Shown here: positions 40,901-52,900 of the stretch, piece after piece | How the letters are laid out: each line of letters begins with the position of its first letter | How positions within the stretch are numbered: position 1 is the stretch's first letter | Origin: Enoplolaimus lenunculus | Taxonomy: Eukaryota > Nematoda > Enoplea > Enoplida > Thoracostomopsidae | DNA length: 64,000 nt | Direction: 5' to 3' | NCBI GenBank assembly: GCA_030248215.1 | Contig: JASANG010002724.1 | Coordinates: 1-64,000, forward strand | Translations under genes and position numbers: made by a program | Notes under the pieces: model-generated | The model's database searches: none | The model's input: only the letters and a program-made list of their open reading frames with translations | What the model was told of the DNA's origin: nothing

Positions 40901-43900
40901 TTGGTTTTACCTGTAAAGTTGTAAACTTGGATTTATTTCACATTATTTTTGGTTTAGCTTGCTTCCGCAACTACAGATACCGCTGCTGGTAATATTTGTC
41001 CAAGACAACAACGATTGAGCCTTTCACAGGACAAACGGCAACTTCAAGCGGTAACGTCAGGAACAAATGGAGCTCAGCAAGGCCCAACATCACTGGAATC
41101 TCCTGCATCATTAGTCGGTAAGCGGTTGCTATAGTATTTGTACGCATGGACGGGTTTTCAAATATTTTTTTGCTTAGGCTTAGGATTAGGAACACATTTT
41201 TGCAACGCTTAGGTTTTGGCTTCGGAAAACGTTTAATCTACTGCTACACCACCGAAAGTAACATTGGCCTATTTATGTCATGTAGTCGCCAACTGATGCG
41301 AACAGAAATTCGTGATTCAAATTATTGGTAAAGTCGGTCCTTGTTGTCCAGATTGTCTTGAAGCTGTTCAAATTCATATTATGTGAGCCTTATTTGCAGT
41401 TTGCTTGAAAAGAGAGTTTGTTGTTCGAACGCTTCGCCGTTGGTGTAGTTATTCAAGGGTCTGCATTCTCAAATGTTTGTAGCAACTAACAATTACCGGT
41501 TAATGGTAGGTCAGAAAGTGTTTTAGCTTGAACTTTTGATCAATGGCGAGTTAGTTTCGCAATAAATATGCAAATTTTGTTGCATTAACTTTTGATCTTC
41601 TACACTGTGCCGAGGGTCAGATTTACATCGAGGGACGTGTTCTTTGGTTGAGTATTTATTGCTAGCTGGGGCAATGGGTGCTGCACACAGTTGAGAATGC
41701 GGGGCGTCGTGTTAAAAATGTATTCAGAGACATATGAAACTGTTGATATGGTTTTACATACTTCCGTGTTCTAGACAATCATACCACTTATCGCCCTATA
41801 ATTATACGCTCAGCCACGTTTACGTATTGCTCACCTGTGGCATTCTCTTCCATATGTATGTTTTTGATGTTTTACTGTTCGCTTTATGTCTGCGAGCTTT
41901 AATAATATAAGATAGACACAAGCTTAAAGTATGGGAAGATTAAGGTCAGGCTGTACCTAAATGCAAGCGTGTAGAGTAGGGATGCGCCGATTAATCGGCA
42001 TCGGTATTTTGCAGCGCCGATGCCGATACTTTTTGCACATAACAGTCAGTTGGAATGCTATCAATTTCATTTCAGGGCGCACAATAGTGTGTCTGCTCAG
42101 GACAATTGTTATCTCTCTTGCGTTTGTGTTTGAAAAAATTAATTGAAGTTAACCGTTCTTATAAAATTATAATGTTTTATGATGGTTAGTGTTTAAGCCT
42201 TCGTATAATAACGTAATGTAGTGTTTTATCTGCTTATTACGCATGGTGTACTAAAATTGGAATCGGCATCGGTTCGGCATCGGCAAAATTTCAAAATAAG
42301 AATTAGCATCGGTATCGGCAGCGGCGCAAATTTTGGCATCGGCACATCCCTAGTGTAGAGTACCATATTGTGTTTGAATATGAAACATTGTCGTAGTCGA
42401 ATTTCGCAATCAAGTGTCTTCTTTTGCATATTGTGCGTTATCCTTTGATCTAAAGCCGATTGCGTCGGTCTCGTTAAATGTTCTAGTAACGGTTCATAGT
42501 TCATTCTACGCCGCTCGCTTGATTCCTGTTTGTTCGACATTGTTCGTTTTGTGGGGACTTTTAAGCGTTTTCTCTTGATTACTTGTAACATTTGAGACGA
42601 GTCCCGTGACCAAATAATTAATATGATTTTAAAATTTTAACCCTTTCTCACATGAATATTTTCTATTTCCCCTGAGACCTACTTTTATGCTAGGATTCGA
42701 AATCCAGTGACTGGAGTGGGAGGCGTATACCATCACCATTCAGCTATAGGACTACGCCGACCCGAGGGGCGTTCGCGCACTAAACCGATTAACCCTTTCC
42801 CTGTCTATCTCCCCCTTGACGCTCGAGCCCGAGGGGGCTCTCACGTCTTGTGGTGATTTAGTACTATGTATACATGTTGCAATTGTTAAACACTGTGCGA
42901 TATATATTATTTAACGTATATACACTGCGCTAAGTTGCCTATAGGCTACTCAATGTGTGAAGGGGATAATATTCATATTATCGTACATGATTTATTAGTT
43001 AATGCAAAACAAATCATAAAGGAATAATTTGACAAACCACTGTGCCCTCTGCGGTAGCAGCATTTCTTGCGATTTTGCGCAAATGACATATTTAAAGCGT
43101 CTTAGTCATTCAAAATACGCCGCTGATAAAACGAGGTATGTGTACGCTAATGAAGGGATCAGATTGATTGAAGACTTTATTAGTATTTGTACACTCCCGT
43201 CCAACAAAGTTAAGCCTAAGATTAATTCTAAGCGTAAGTTATTCCGAAATGAAAAAAAATCGAAAACCATAAATGGACTGTGTATGAGAGCATCAGAGTT
43301 CAACCGGAATTCCGATTCAAAACGAGTTCCGATTCCGATTGCATAATAAATCGGGATCGGAATTTTTTTATTATTTTAATTTTAATCCTACTTGGTGTGA
43401 TGTATTGCATAAAAATGCTGCATTAATTATGTATTAAATTGTTTTTATATGTTAGCCTATCAACAACCTATTTTAGTTTAACTTTACAGAACCAAAAAAA
43501 TGATTGCCAGTTTGTTCATGCGACGTTTTTTGAAAATTGTTGCTAGCACACAGACATCCTAAATCAATATTATACTTGTTAGTATAAATTATCCGCATTG
43601 CCACAAAATTAGGTAGTAATTCCGATTCCGGTATAAACTTGCAGTTTACGATTCGAATTCTGGCATAATCCAGTTCCGCTTTGCATCCTGAAAAGCATAA
43701 TTATTTAAAATGTATAAAGGCTGTTGTGCCTATGTATGTGGTCCATTTGTCTTGGTTTTATTTAAAATAAAAACATTCGGAAACTTGTGAAATCTTTTGC
43801 CTAATTAAAAATTTCTTTAGAGTATTTTGTTTTATATAACAATTTTAGTTCGGTGTGAAAATTAATTTGATTTTGATGAAATTTATCATGTGTTTTTATC

Positions 43901-46900
43901 TGGCCGCGGTTTTCTCGTTATTTGTGTGCGGCTTTTTCCACATTAAATATCCATAGTAGGCCAATGTAAAGAACAAGGGCGGAAGAGTAGTATAAGCATA
44001 TTCCCACGCCTAAGCCGAAGCCTAAGAATGAGCATATTTCTAAGCGTAAGCCTAAGCGTAAGAATGAGCATATTCCTAAGCCTAAGCCCAAGCGTAAGAA
44101 TGAGCATATTCCTAAGCCTAAGCCTAAGCCTAAGCGCAAGAATGAGCATATTCCGAAGCCTAAGCCCAAGCGTAAGAATGAGCATATTCCTAAGCCTAAG
44201 CCTAAGCGTGAGAATGAGCGTATTCCTAAGCCTATGCGTAAGAATAAGCCTAAGCCAACCAAAGAATTAGTGTAAAGTTTAAGCTTAGTTTTTCTCAGTC
44301 CCACCGAAAAACGCTACACCCTGGTCTTTACATGGGCCCCATAGAACAATATAGATATATCCATGAACTCATTCAGACGCTGTAACATTAGTGAAGTTGA
44401 ATTGAAAACAATTAAAGTGGATATTTGTGGACTTGTGCGTTTCGTAGTCCAAGCGTTATACATTTAAGTAAATTTGCCGAATTCGCACTGTTATTACGTG
44501 ATATAGCACAAATGATGTGTCTGTATGCTAGGGTTCGTTTAATCAAGAGTGGCTGATCACTCTGTATAACAAGAGTGTGCAACTGGGTACATTCTGTGTA
44601 TTAAAGAATGTACCAGCACGCGTTGCATTTTTGTTCGACCCCCCCCCCCCGATCAGGGAGGTTTAAGCAAGAGATTAACAGTATGCTTCAGTACACCAAC
44701 CCCCCTTAAACAAGGGGGGTGTTACAATTTGCTCCTAGCATTACTACGATATAAAACTGCATACAGACCCCCCATGAACAAGGGGAGTAGGCCAAAAACG
44801 CAATGTATGCCGGGTACATTCTTTAATACACAGAATGTACCCATTTGCACACTTCTTGTTATAAACAGTGATCATCCACTCTTGGTTTAATAAATGAGTT
44901 CGCTTTATAGCTTGAATACAATACGCGTTCAATATTTACCCGCTTTGGGAGCACTAAATATTAATTGCGCTAACACCGTCACCAGCAATGGTAATTGCCA
45001 GCAGGCCGTAGAAGCGATTAAAATGTTCAAAATATATTTTTAGTCATATTTTTGTATTGGCTTTAAAATGGCAGACGACAACGCTGTTGTTGTAGCTCAA
45101 AATCCTTGTGCGAGCAATCGAGCATATATACGGTTTGACTTCGAACTCTTTTTTTGAATGGAGTATTCCGAGGCTGGCTCATCAGTATGATTCGTGTATG
45201 TACGCTTGCAGAAGTTTGAAAATAGTCAAATTTTGGCATAGGTTTGGCTTAGGTAGGCAGGCTTAGTTGTAAGCTTGCGGAGGGAGAGCGTATAAGGTCC
45301 CATTCATACGGCCATTTTTGGACGGTATCCATCCAGGTTTCAGCGTATCTTATGCTTAATTGCTTTATTGACGTTGTATGCTAACAAACTTTATTATTAT
45401 TTCGTTTCAGCACGACCTACTTTCCTTAACCTGAAACCGTATTATTCAGGAAAGCGTATGTTTATTGCTAGCGCAACTGTGTTGGTTTGATGTGTTGTTG
45501 ATAGGTTTTAGCGTTTGTGTTTAAGTTTTTATTGTGTATATGTCGTAGACTAATCTGCTATTTAGGTCAATTACCTGTTGGTCTATGTCAACCTGCTATT
45601 TTGTGCGTGACCGGATATCAGATACCGATGCCGATGCTTACGAAATGTGCCGATTATTACCGATGTCGATTAATCGACACATCCCTAACTGTTAGTATAA
45701 TATTTTACCGTATGTTTGTAACTGGAAAATTTGAGCATTCGAAATCTTTGCCAGGTTTTCAACCGTAAATAGGAAGGTTTTGACCGTAAATGTGAAGGTT
45801 TTGACCGTAAATGTGAAGGTTTTGACCGTAAATGTGAAGGTTTTGACCGTAAATGTGAAGGTTTTGACCGTAAATGTGAAGGTTTTGACCGTAAATGTGA
45901 AGGTTTTGACCGTTAATGTGAAGGTTTTGACCGTAAATGTGAAGGTTTTGACCGTAAATGTGAAGGTTTTGACCGTAAATGTGAAGGTTTTGACCGTAAA
46001 TGTGAAGGTTTTGACCGTAAATGTGAAGGTTTTGACCGTAAATGTGAAGGTTTTGACCGTAAATGTGAAGGTTTTGACCGTAAATGTGAAGGTTTTGACC
46101 GTAAATGTGAAGGTTTTGACCGTAAATGTGAAGGTTTTGACCGTTAATGTGAAGGTTTTGACCGTAAATGTGAAGGTTTTGACCGTAAATGTGAAGGTTT
46201 TGACCGTAAATGTGAAGGTTTTGACCGTAAATGTGAAGGTTTTGACCGTAAATGTGAAGGTTTTGACCGTAAATGTGAAGGTTTTGACCGTAAATGTGAA
46301 GGTTTTGACCGTAAATGTGAAGGTTTTGACCGTAAATGTGAAGGTTTTGACCGTAAATGTGAAGGTTTTGACCGTAAATGTGAAGGTTTTGACCGTAAAT
46401 GTGAAGGTTTTGACCGTAAATGTGAAGGTTTTGACCGTAAATGTGAAGGTTTTGACCGTAAATGTGAAGGTTTTGACCGTAAATGTGAAGGTTTCAACCG
46501 TAAATACGAAGGCCTTGAATAAGATATTAATTATTCATTTTTATGTATTCAGAATCAGACAGATTGCCTCAGTATCAGAGTATGATTGTTTTTAACTCGA
46601 ATTTCTATTGAGATTACATCTCGTACTAATTTATGCTAAGGTTCTTTTAGGATTTTTATTATTTTTTTCCGCACGTCTGGGATATATTTTGCAACAATGA
46701 TTTTACTGTATTGTGTATAACTTATTGCACATTTTTGGCGTAAATTTAGTTTTATAAAGCACAGAGTATTGTATTTTTAAATGTTTTGGTTGATTTTCGG
46801 TGTTGAGCTTTGTTGCGGTGCATTCGAAACCTGCGTTGGTTTTGATTTTAAGACGTCTTAGATATCCCAGGATCAGATTTTAGCTTTAAGACAGTGTCAA

Positions 46901-49900
46901 TGTGTGATAGTTTCGCGGTTAAAGGTAACTTTAAGTTTTAGATTTTGTTTTAATAATAAGCAGTTAAGATTGTTGATGAACATTGGAAAAATAAGTAGAA
47001 ACCAAGGTTTTACCGGATATCCGGTTCCGGTGTAATATCCGGCAAAATCCGACATCCTTATCCTATTCCGGTATCAGGTATAAACCAACCGAATACACGA
47101 TATTTACGGTTGTGGTTCCAAACAAATTTAGATCCTATTTTCGGTTAACATCCGGTTCCGGTATCCGGTAAAATTAATATCCGGTCGATCCTTGCTCGAA
47201 ACGTATGCATTTGGAAAGTTTGTTACAAACTTGTGGTATTCGAGTTAATTTTGCGAATTTTACATACGTATATAATTTGCATTAGAGTTGTCCCAGAAGC
47301 CAGGAGTTTTATTGGGGCCGGGACTGGTACCAGGGTGCAATCGGAATTACAATTTACCGGAACCGGAACTGGAATTTGAAAAAATTACCGGAAACGGAAC
47401 TGAAAAATGAAAAATAAATGCCGCCAAAAAATTCATTTTAATTTTCTTTTTTGCAATATTAATAGCGAAATAACCGTAGTTGGAGTTATGTATTCACTTT
47501 ATCTGCTGTATTTTAGATTTTCATACTGCGCGGAAGCGAAATTTACGTTCGATGGTTTATTTTCGGTGATTGTCAATGTTTATATACTATACGAACGAAA
47601 TCTACTTAATTTTTATCGTCATTTTTTGCGTAAAATATCACAATTTTCACCGACCAAAATTTAATACCGGGATTTTTAATTCCGGTAAAAATTTACCGAA
47701 ACCGCAACCGGAATGGTTACAAACGGCTGGAACCGGAATTCCGGTTGCACCCTGGCTACTACCAATCGTTGTGCCCCTGTACAGGGGCCAGGCCCCGGAT
47801 TTACTGCAGTGGAGCACTGATCTTTTTTAACCTTTTTTCGAAAGCGTTCATCTCTCAGTGTTGTTATTTTGTCAAATATGAGCTTTTTTGACGCAGTTGT
47901 CATGTTGACAATAAAGCCCTTAGACTCGAATGCGTGTTGCGCCTATCCCCAGGTTAGTGGCAGGTTTTCAAACTAACGAACTCATATGTTGTTGTGGATA
48001 TCAAAGTTTGCACACATAAGCTTTGGTGTATTTTAAATTTGAAAAATAATCGCTGATTTTCGAAGTTAGTCATTCGCTGAGTCGAAAGTTAAAAAAAAAG
48101 ATGTCATCAACTGGTGATAGGTGCTACACACATTGGCCAATGTAAAGAACAGGGGTGCAACAGTATTATAAGCATATACCTAAGCCTACGCCTAAGCGTA
48201 AGAATGAGCATATTCGTAAGCTTAAAGCCTAAGCGTAAGCCAAGCAAAAAAAAATTAGTCTAAAGCTTAAGCTTACTCAATTGCAGTCCCACAGAAACAC
48301 GTTCCGCCCCGTGATATTTACATGGGCCCACACATTTAAGAATGCGGTCGTATTGCGCTGTGCAAGTTTTGCATGCCTCAAGCTTTTGTAAAATGGACAG
48401 AACGTTTTGTTTTCGAGTGTATTTATGTTATTATGTTGCGTAAATGTAGTTTGCGAATACCCTTAGGGTTTGCGCTATCTTGACGTCCGGCGCCGTCCGT
48501 CACCGTTCGTACCATACGTTATTGTACGTAAGTCATTTGTGTAAGATACCGCACGGTGACGAACGGGTGACGGACTGTTGACCCTAAGCATAATGGTGGC
48601 CGACAAATTGTCGAGCCGATATAAATTCGGATTACAAGTTGTCGGGCGACGAATTGTGATACGACTGAAATATGTCAAGCAAGCGTGTTGCATGCATTGT
48701 ATTCATAGTGTGTTTAGTTGTTTGTGACAGTTGAGTTTCACACTTTATGCTTTGTTCTTATACCAATACGTAACTCTTAGGGTTGCGTTATACTTTTGTT
48801 GACGTCCGGCGCCGTCCGTCACCGTGCGGTATTGTACGCAAATAACTCACGTACGATAACATATGGTGACGGACGGAGCCGTACGGGTGACGCACGGTGA
48901 CGAACGGCGCCGTACGGGTGACGCATGGTGACGGACGGCGCCGTACGGGTGACGCATGGTGACGGACGGCGCCGTACGGGTGACGCATGGTGACGGACGG
49001 CGCCGTACGGGTGACGCATGGTGACGGACGGCGCCGTACGGGTGACGCATGGTGACGAACGCCGCCGTACGGGTGACGCATGGTGACGGACGCCGCCGTA
49101 CGGGTGACGCATGGTGACGGACGGCGCCGGAAGTCGAGTATAACGCAACCCTTAGTGTTTAAAAATTGGATTTGTTAATTGAGAGCGTAGCCAAGGGTGG
49201 TGTCAGGAACCGAAGGCCCTTTTGTGATTCTTGTCAGTGGGGTTTTACGCATTTTTCAATTTGTAAACACAACAAACCAGCTTCGAAGTTTTTAAAGCTC
49301 GTAACTCACCGTTTCCAAAATTTTAGCTACTGCGCCCATGTTTGCAATTGCAGACATCCAACGGCGGTATAGTCGACACAACAAAGCCACGACAGTGTTC
49401 ATTTCAAACAATTTATTCAGTGCAAAATTTTTAGTTTTTCTGCCCTAAAATTTAGCGTCGGTTTTTAAATCAGTCGACGATTCGAAAATTTAAAATTTGC
49501 TGACGATCAGATCAAGAGTTTTTAGTTTGAGTTTATTAAACTTTTCGTTATTTGTTGTTTTAGTAAGCAGTTTGGTGAGCCCGGTGACCGGTGTTGGTAG
49601 CAAATTTGGCGCTCCACGACTTCCAACAATGGTGCCGCTTATCGAAGAACAACATCCAGGCAGGATGACTCAGTCAGCTGATAAGGTAAACAAAAAACTT
49701 ATCTGAGGTTTGAAACAGTTAAATGTATCGAAGCGTACGCTGTTTTTAAATTAATCTCTTATCTGAGGTTTGAAACAGTTAAATGTATCGAAGCGTACGC
49801 TGTTTTTAAATTAATCTCTTATCTGAGGTTTGAAACAGTTAAATGTATCGAAGCGTACGCTGTTTTTAAATTCATCTTGTTGTGAATTTTTCACTTTTAT

Positions 49901-52900
49901 TGACAAGTACAAGTTTTTGCTGCGAGAACTTGCAGCTGCACCTTGTACTTGCAAGTTTTGTCCAAAATTCTGTTTGAAAAACTTGCAGCTGCAAATAATT
50001 TTATTAATAATCATAGCTCGGAATTTAGCGCACATGTGTGGTGTGAATAACCATGCAAGTTCACTGAATTTATTGCAACCGCTTTCTCATTGGCTGTTCA
50101 AAAAATGCAAATTCTGCGTGCAGTTTGCAGCTGCAAGTTCTCGTAGCGAAAACTTGCACGTGTGAATATGGCATTAACGATTATCCAATTCTGAGTGAAG
50201 TGTACAAGAGCCTTGACGTCTTTTAAATTTGTCGTTTAACTTGTCTTTGTGGATTTATAGCCGAACACAGATGATGGACAAATCATCGCTCAGTTGACAC
50301 AAGGCGATTCAGAGAGTAGCGATGCTCAGAAAATGATCCAGTCTTCCACGAACGATTCATTGGCTGGTGGTTCTTCGGATGTTCCAAGCACATCGTCGTC
50401 AGGGTAATTGTTTGTCTACTTTATGAATAATGTCTTGTAACCCGTATTAGCTTAGGTTTTGGTGAAGTTGACTAATATGTGGATGACAGGGTGCAACCGG
50501 AATTCGGGTTCCGGCATTATTTCACCTTCCGGTTCCGTTTCCTGTTCCGGTAAATTGTATTTCCGGTTGCACCCTGGTGGATGATAGTTCCGATACTGAA
50601 ACGTTCGCATAATTGGAGTAATTTTGATGACGACACATATTTTTGTGTCTAAAACTAAAATGATGTATAATAATTTGGGCAGTTGTAGTTCTGCACTTTT
50701 CACCGCATTTAAGGCTAATGCTTAGGCAGAAGCTTACGCATGGCTTTTTGGCATAGGCGAACGCATATAAGGAAACATTCTTACTAAGCGGACGCTTAAA
50801 TATTGGACGAAGTGGGCAAGTGCCAAAATATAATAGTAGTTTCAATAAACATACGCGTAATGGCTTAATTTTTGTTTCAGCTATGGTTCAAGCGCTCTTG
50901 GTAGTGCGAACATTAATGAAGAATTATTGTCGAAAAAGCGTGAAGATTCGTCTGATAGCATTGTGACACCGAATATTAGTGAAACGCCGGATGCCAACGG
51001 ACAGACTAGAGCAATATCAGGCGTTCGAGCGAAGGAACAAACCAAATGTGCTCAGAAAACAACAACAACAACAACAACAACAACAGGAAATATTTCTTCT
51101 AAAGCCAGCATAAATACTGGTCGCATCAAAGATAGACAAGTAGACATCAACGGAAATATTGAATCGACTCCAATGTCACAATCACGAAGTTCAACTGGAC
51201 GAGTTAACTCGGGTTCAAATCAGAAAAAGACTTTGAACACTGCATCACGTACGTCTGGAGGAAGTAGTCTACAATCAGTTGCTGGTGTCCCAACTGCAAC
51301 AGTTGATGGGCCAAACGTGATGGAACAGTCAACGTTTTCAGACTACGGCACACGGATTCAGTCAATGAATGCGTCTACGGATTCTGTGATATCAAGTGGC
51401 AAAAGTGAAAAACACGGCTCGTCAATGGATAGTTCGACAAACAGTGACGCAAGATCTGAAGGTAAAAACATTGTGTGCGGCGAGAATTGTGTTATACTTT
51501 TTGATTACATCTGACAGAACCGTCGTATACGAAGAAAGTCTCAGCTTGATTCCCGGGGTGGTCCTAAACTTTAAACAAAATTTCGATCTGTGCCCGTGCA
51601 GACCGGATTGTTCTAACATAACAGAGGATTTTGAAGTTTTCACAGAACGGCAGCCGGATGTGTTTGCGCTGGAGTAGTGCTTCGAAATTTCGATCGGTTG
51701 GCATCCTTGGCATAATTCAGTCTTAAGCAAATTGCCGTACGGAGCAGGACGGCACTGCATAAATTATTGTACAGTTATAAACAAAACACTGTTGGACACC
51801 TTATGATGCACCCAAGATTAAGCATAACCTGAACGGTTCTGAACGTATACAGACCCGAACTTAGAGTTGAATTTTTATGAAATGAGCATATTTCATTAGT
51901 TTTAATTAAGCCATGTTTGTGGAGTAGTGTTTTTAGCTACCAAATTTCACATTGCGTAACACTTTTGAATTCTGCGATGATTATTAACTTTTTAGGTTTT
52001 AGTTCTGTTTAGAATTCCGTTTAGATTATACTCATATGCAGTGACCGGTAACGACTAAGTAGAACTTGCAGGCTTAGGTTTAGGCTTAGGCTTACGCAGT
52101 GCAATACATTGAGCGTTTCATTAGGTTTTGCGATTGTACACTTTGGTTGTGTTTTAGATCAACCGGACTCTAGTGATAAGTTTCAAAGCAACAAGAATAA
52201 TGACGTGTTTCAAGAAGATTTAGTCACGGGCAATACGGCACCATCTGCTGGAGGCGCAACCCTTCCTGATTGGTTGAAGGTCGGTGCTCGGGCAATCATA
52301 TCCGGTGTAAAACCTGTTGGCACTGTGTTGTTCGTTGGAAGTACACATTTCGCACCTGGTGTTTGGGTCGGAATTGCGTTGGATACCGCTGCAGGTTAAT
52401 TTAAACGATTTAGTTTTGTACACACTAGTTTTGGGAGCGCGCTCGCGTTTTTTGATTTTTTGAAGTTTGACTTTCACGCTGTTTAATCAGGGCAACCTTA
52501 AGATAAACTTTTGAAGTCACAGTTTGCGGTCTCTACATTTATACGCAGGTTATAAGGGAATGCTACCAGCCAGCTTGTAATGATGTATAGATCGTAGAAA
52601 TCGATTCTGATGGTTTCGAATAAAGTACCGCATTGCCTTCGCGACGCATAAAATACGAAATATTTGACTGTTGTTTAATAATACACTCAATCTGTAATAC
52701 ACGTATCTATTTTTATTTCTGTAAATGAGTGGATACTGGATACCCGTGTGGTATATATCACATACCGCAGTGCAGACTGTTCAAATTACTTTATTTAAGG
52801 AAAAAATGATGGCAGTGGAAAAGGTGTTCAGTATTTTACCTGTGAGCCAGGGCATGGTTTGTTCGTGCGACCAGATAAAGTGACGCCTCATGTTGGTGGT

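Larger units (their letters stand above)
41118..45410 (+). other. KIF13 intron 35 (4.3 kb), filled with mobile elements
   Basis: Contains a CTTAGG-rich derivative near 41135-41270, a hAT-like element 41977-42352, the TTAA/tRNA-like element 42641-42965, hAT-like 43294-43690, the CCTAAG-core element 43959-44338 and a CAAGAGTGG element 44544-44884. The remaining DNA (about 41280-41960 and 44900-45400) shows no coding signal. Confidence 0.7.

Noticed and set aside
43959-44338. Interstitial telomere or subtelomere
   Set aside because: The CCTAAG runs are short, interrupted by another motif and confined within transposon ends with target duplications.
45780-46595. 271-codon open frame of TVNVKVL repeats, and its opposite-strand counterpart
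   Set aside because: Both are by-products of a 21-bp intronic tandem array whose period is a multiple of three; no start context or unique sequence supports a gene.
48788-49148. Minus-strand Arg/His/Pro-rich repeat proteins
   Set aside because: They read through the 31-bp array inside a Harbinger-like element; three overlapping frames look equally good, which is typical of simple repeats.
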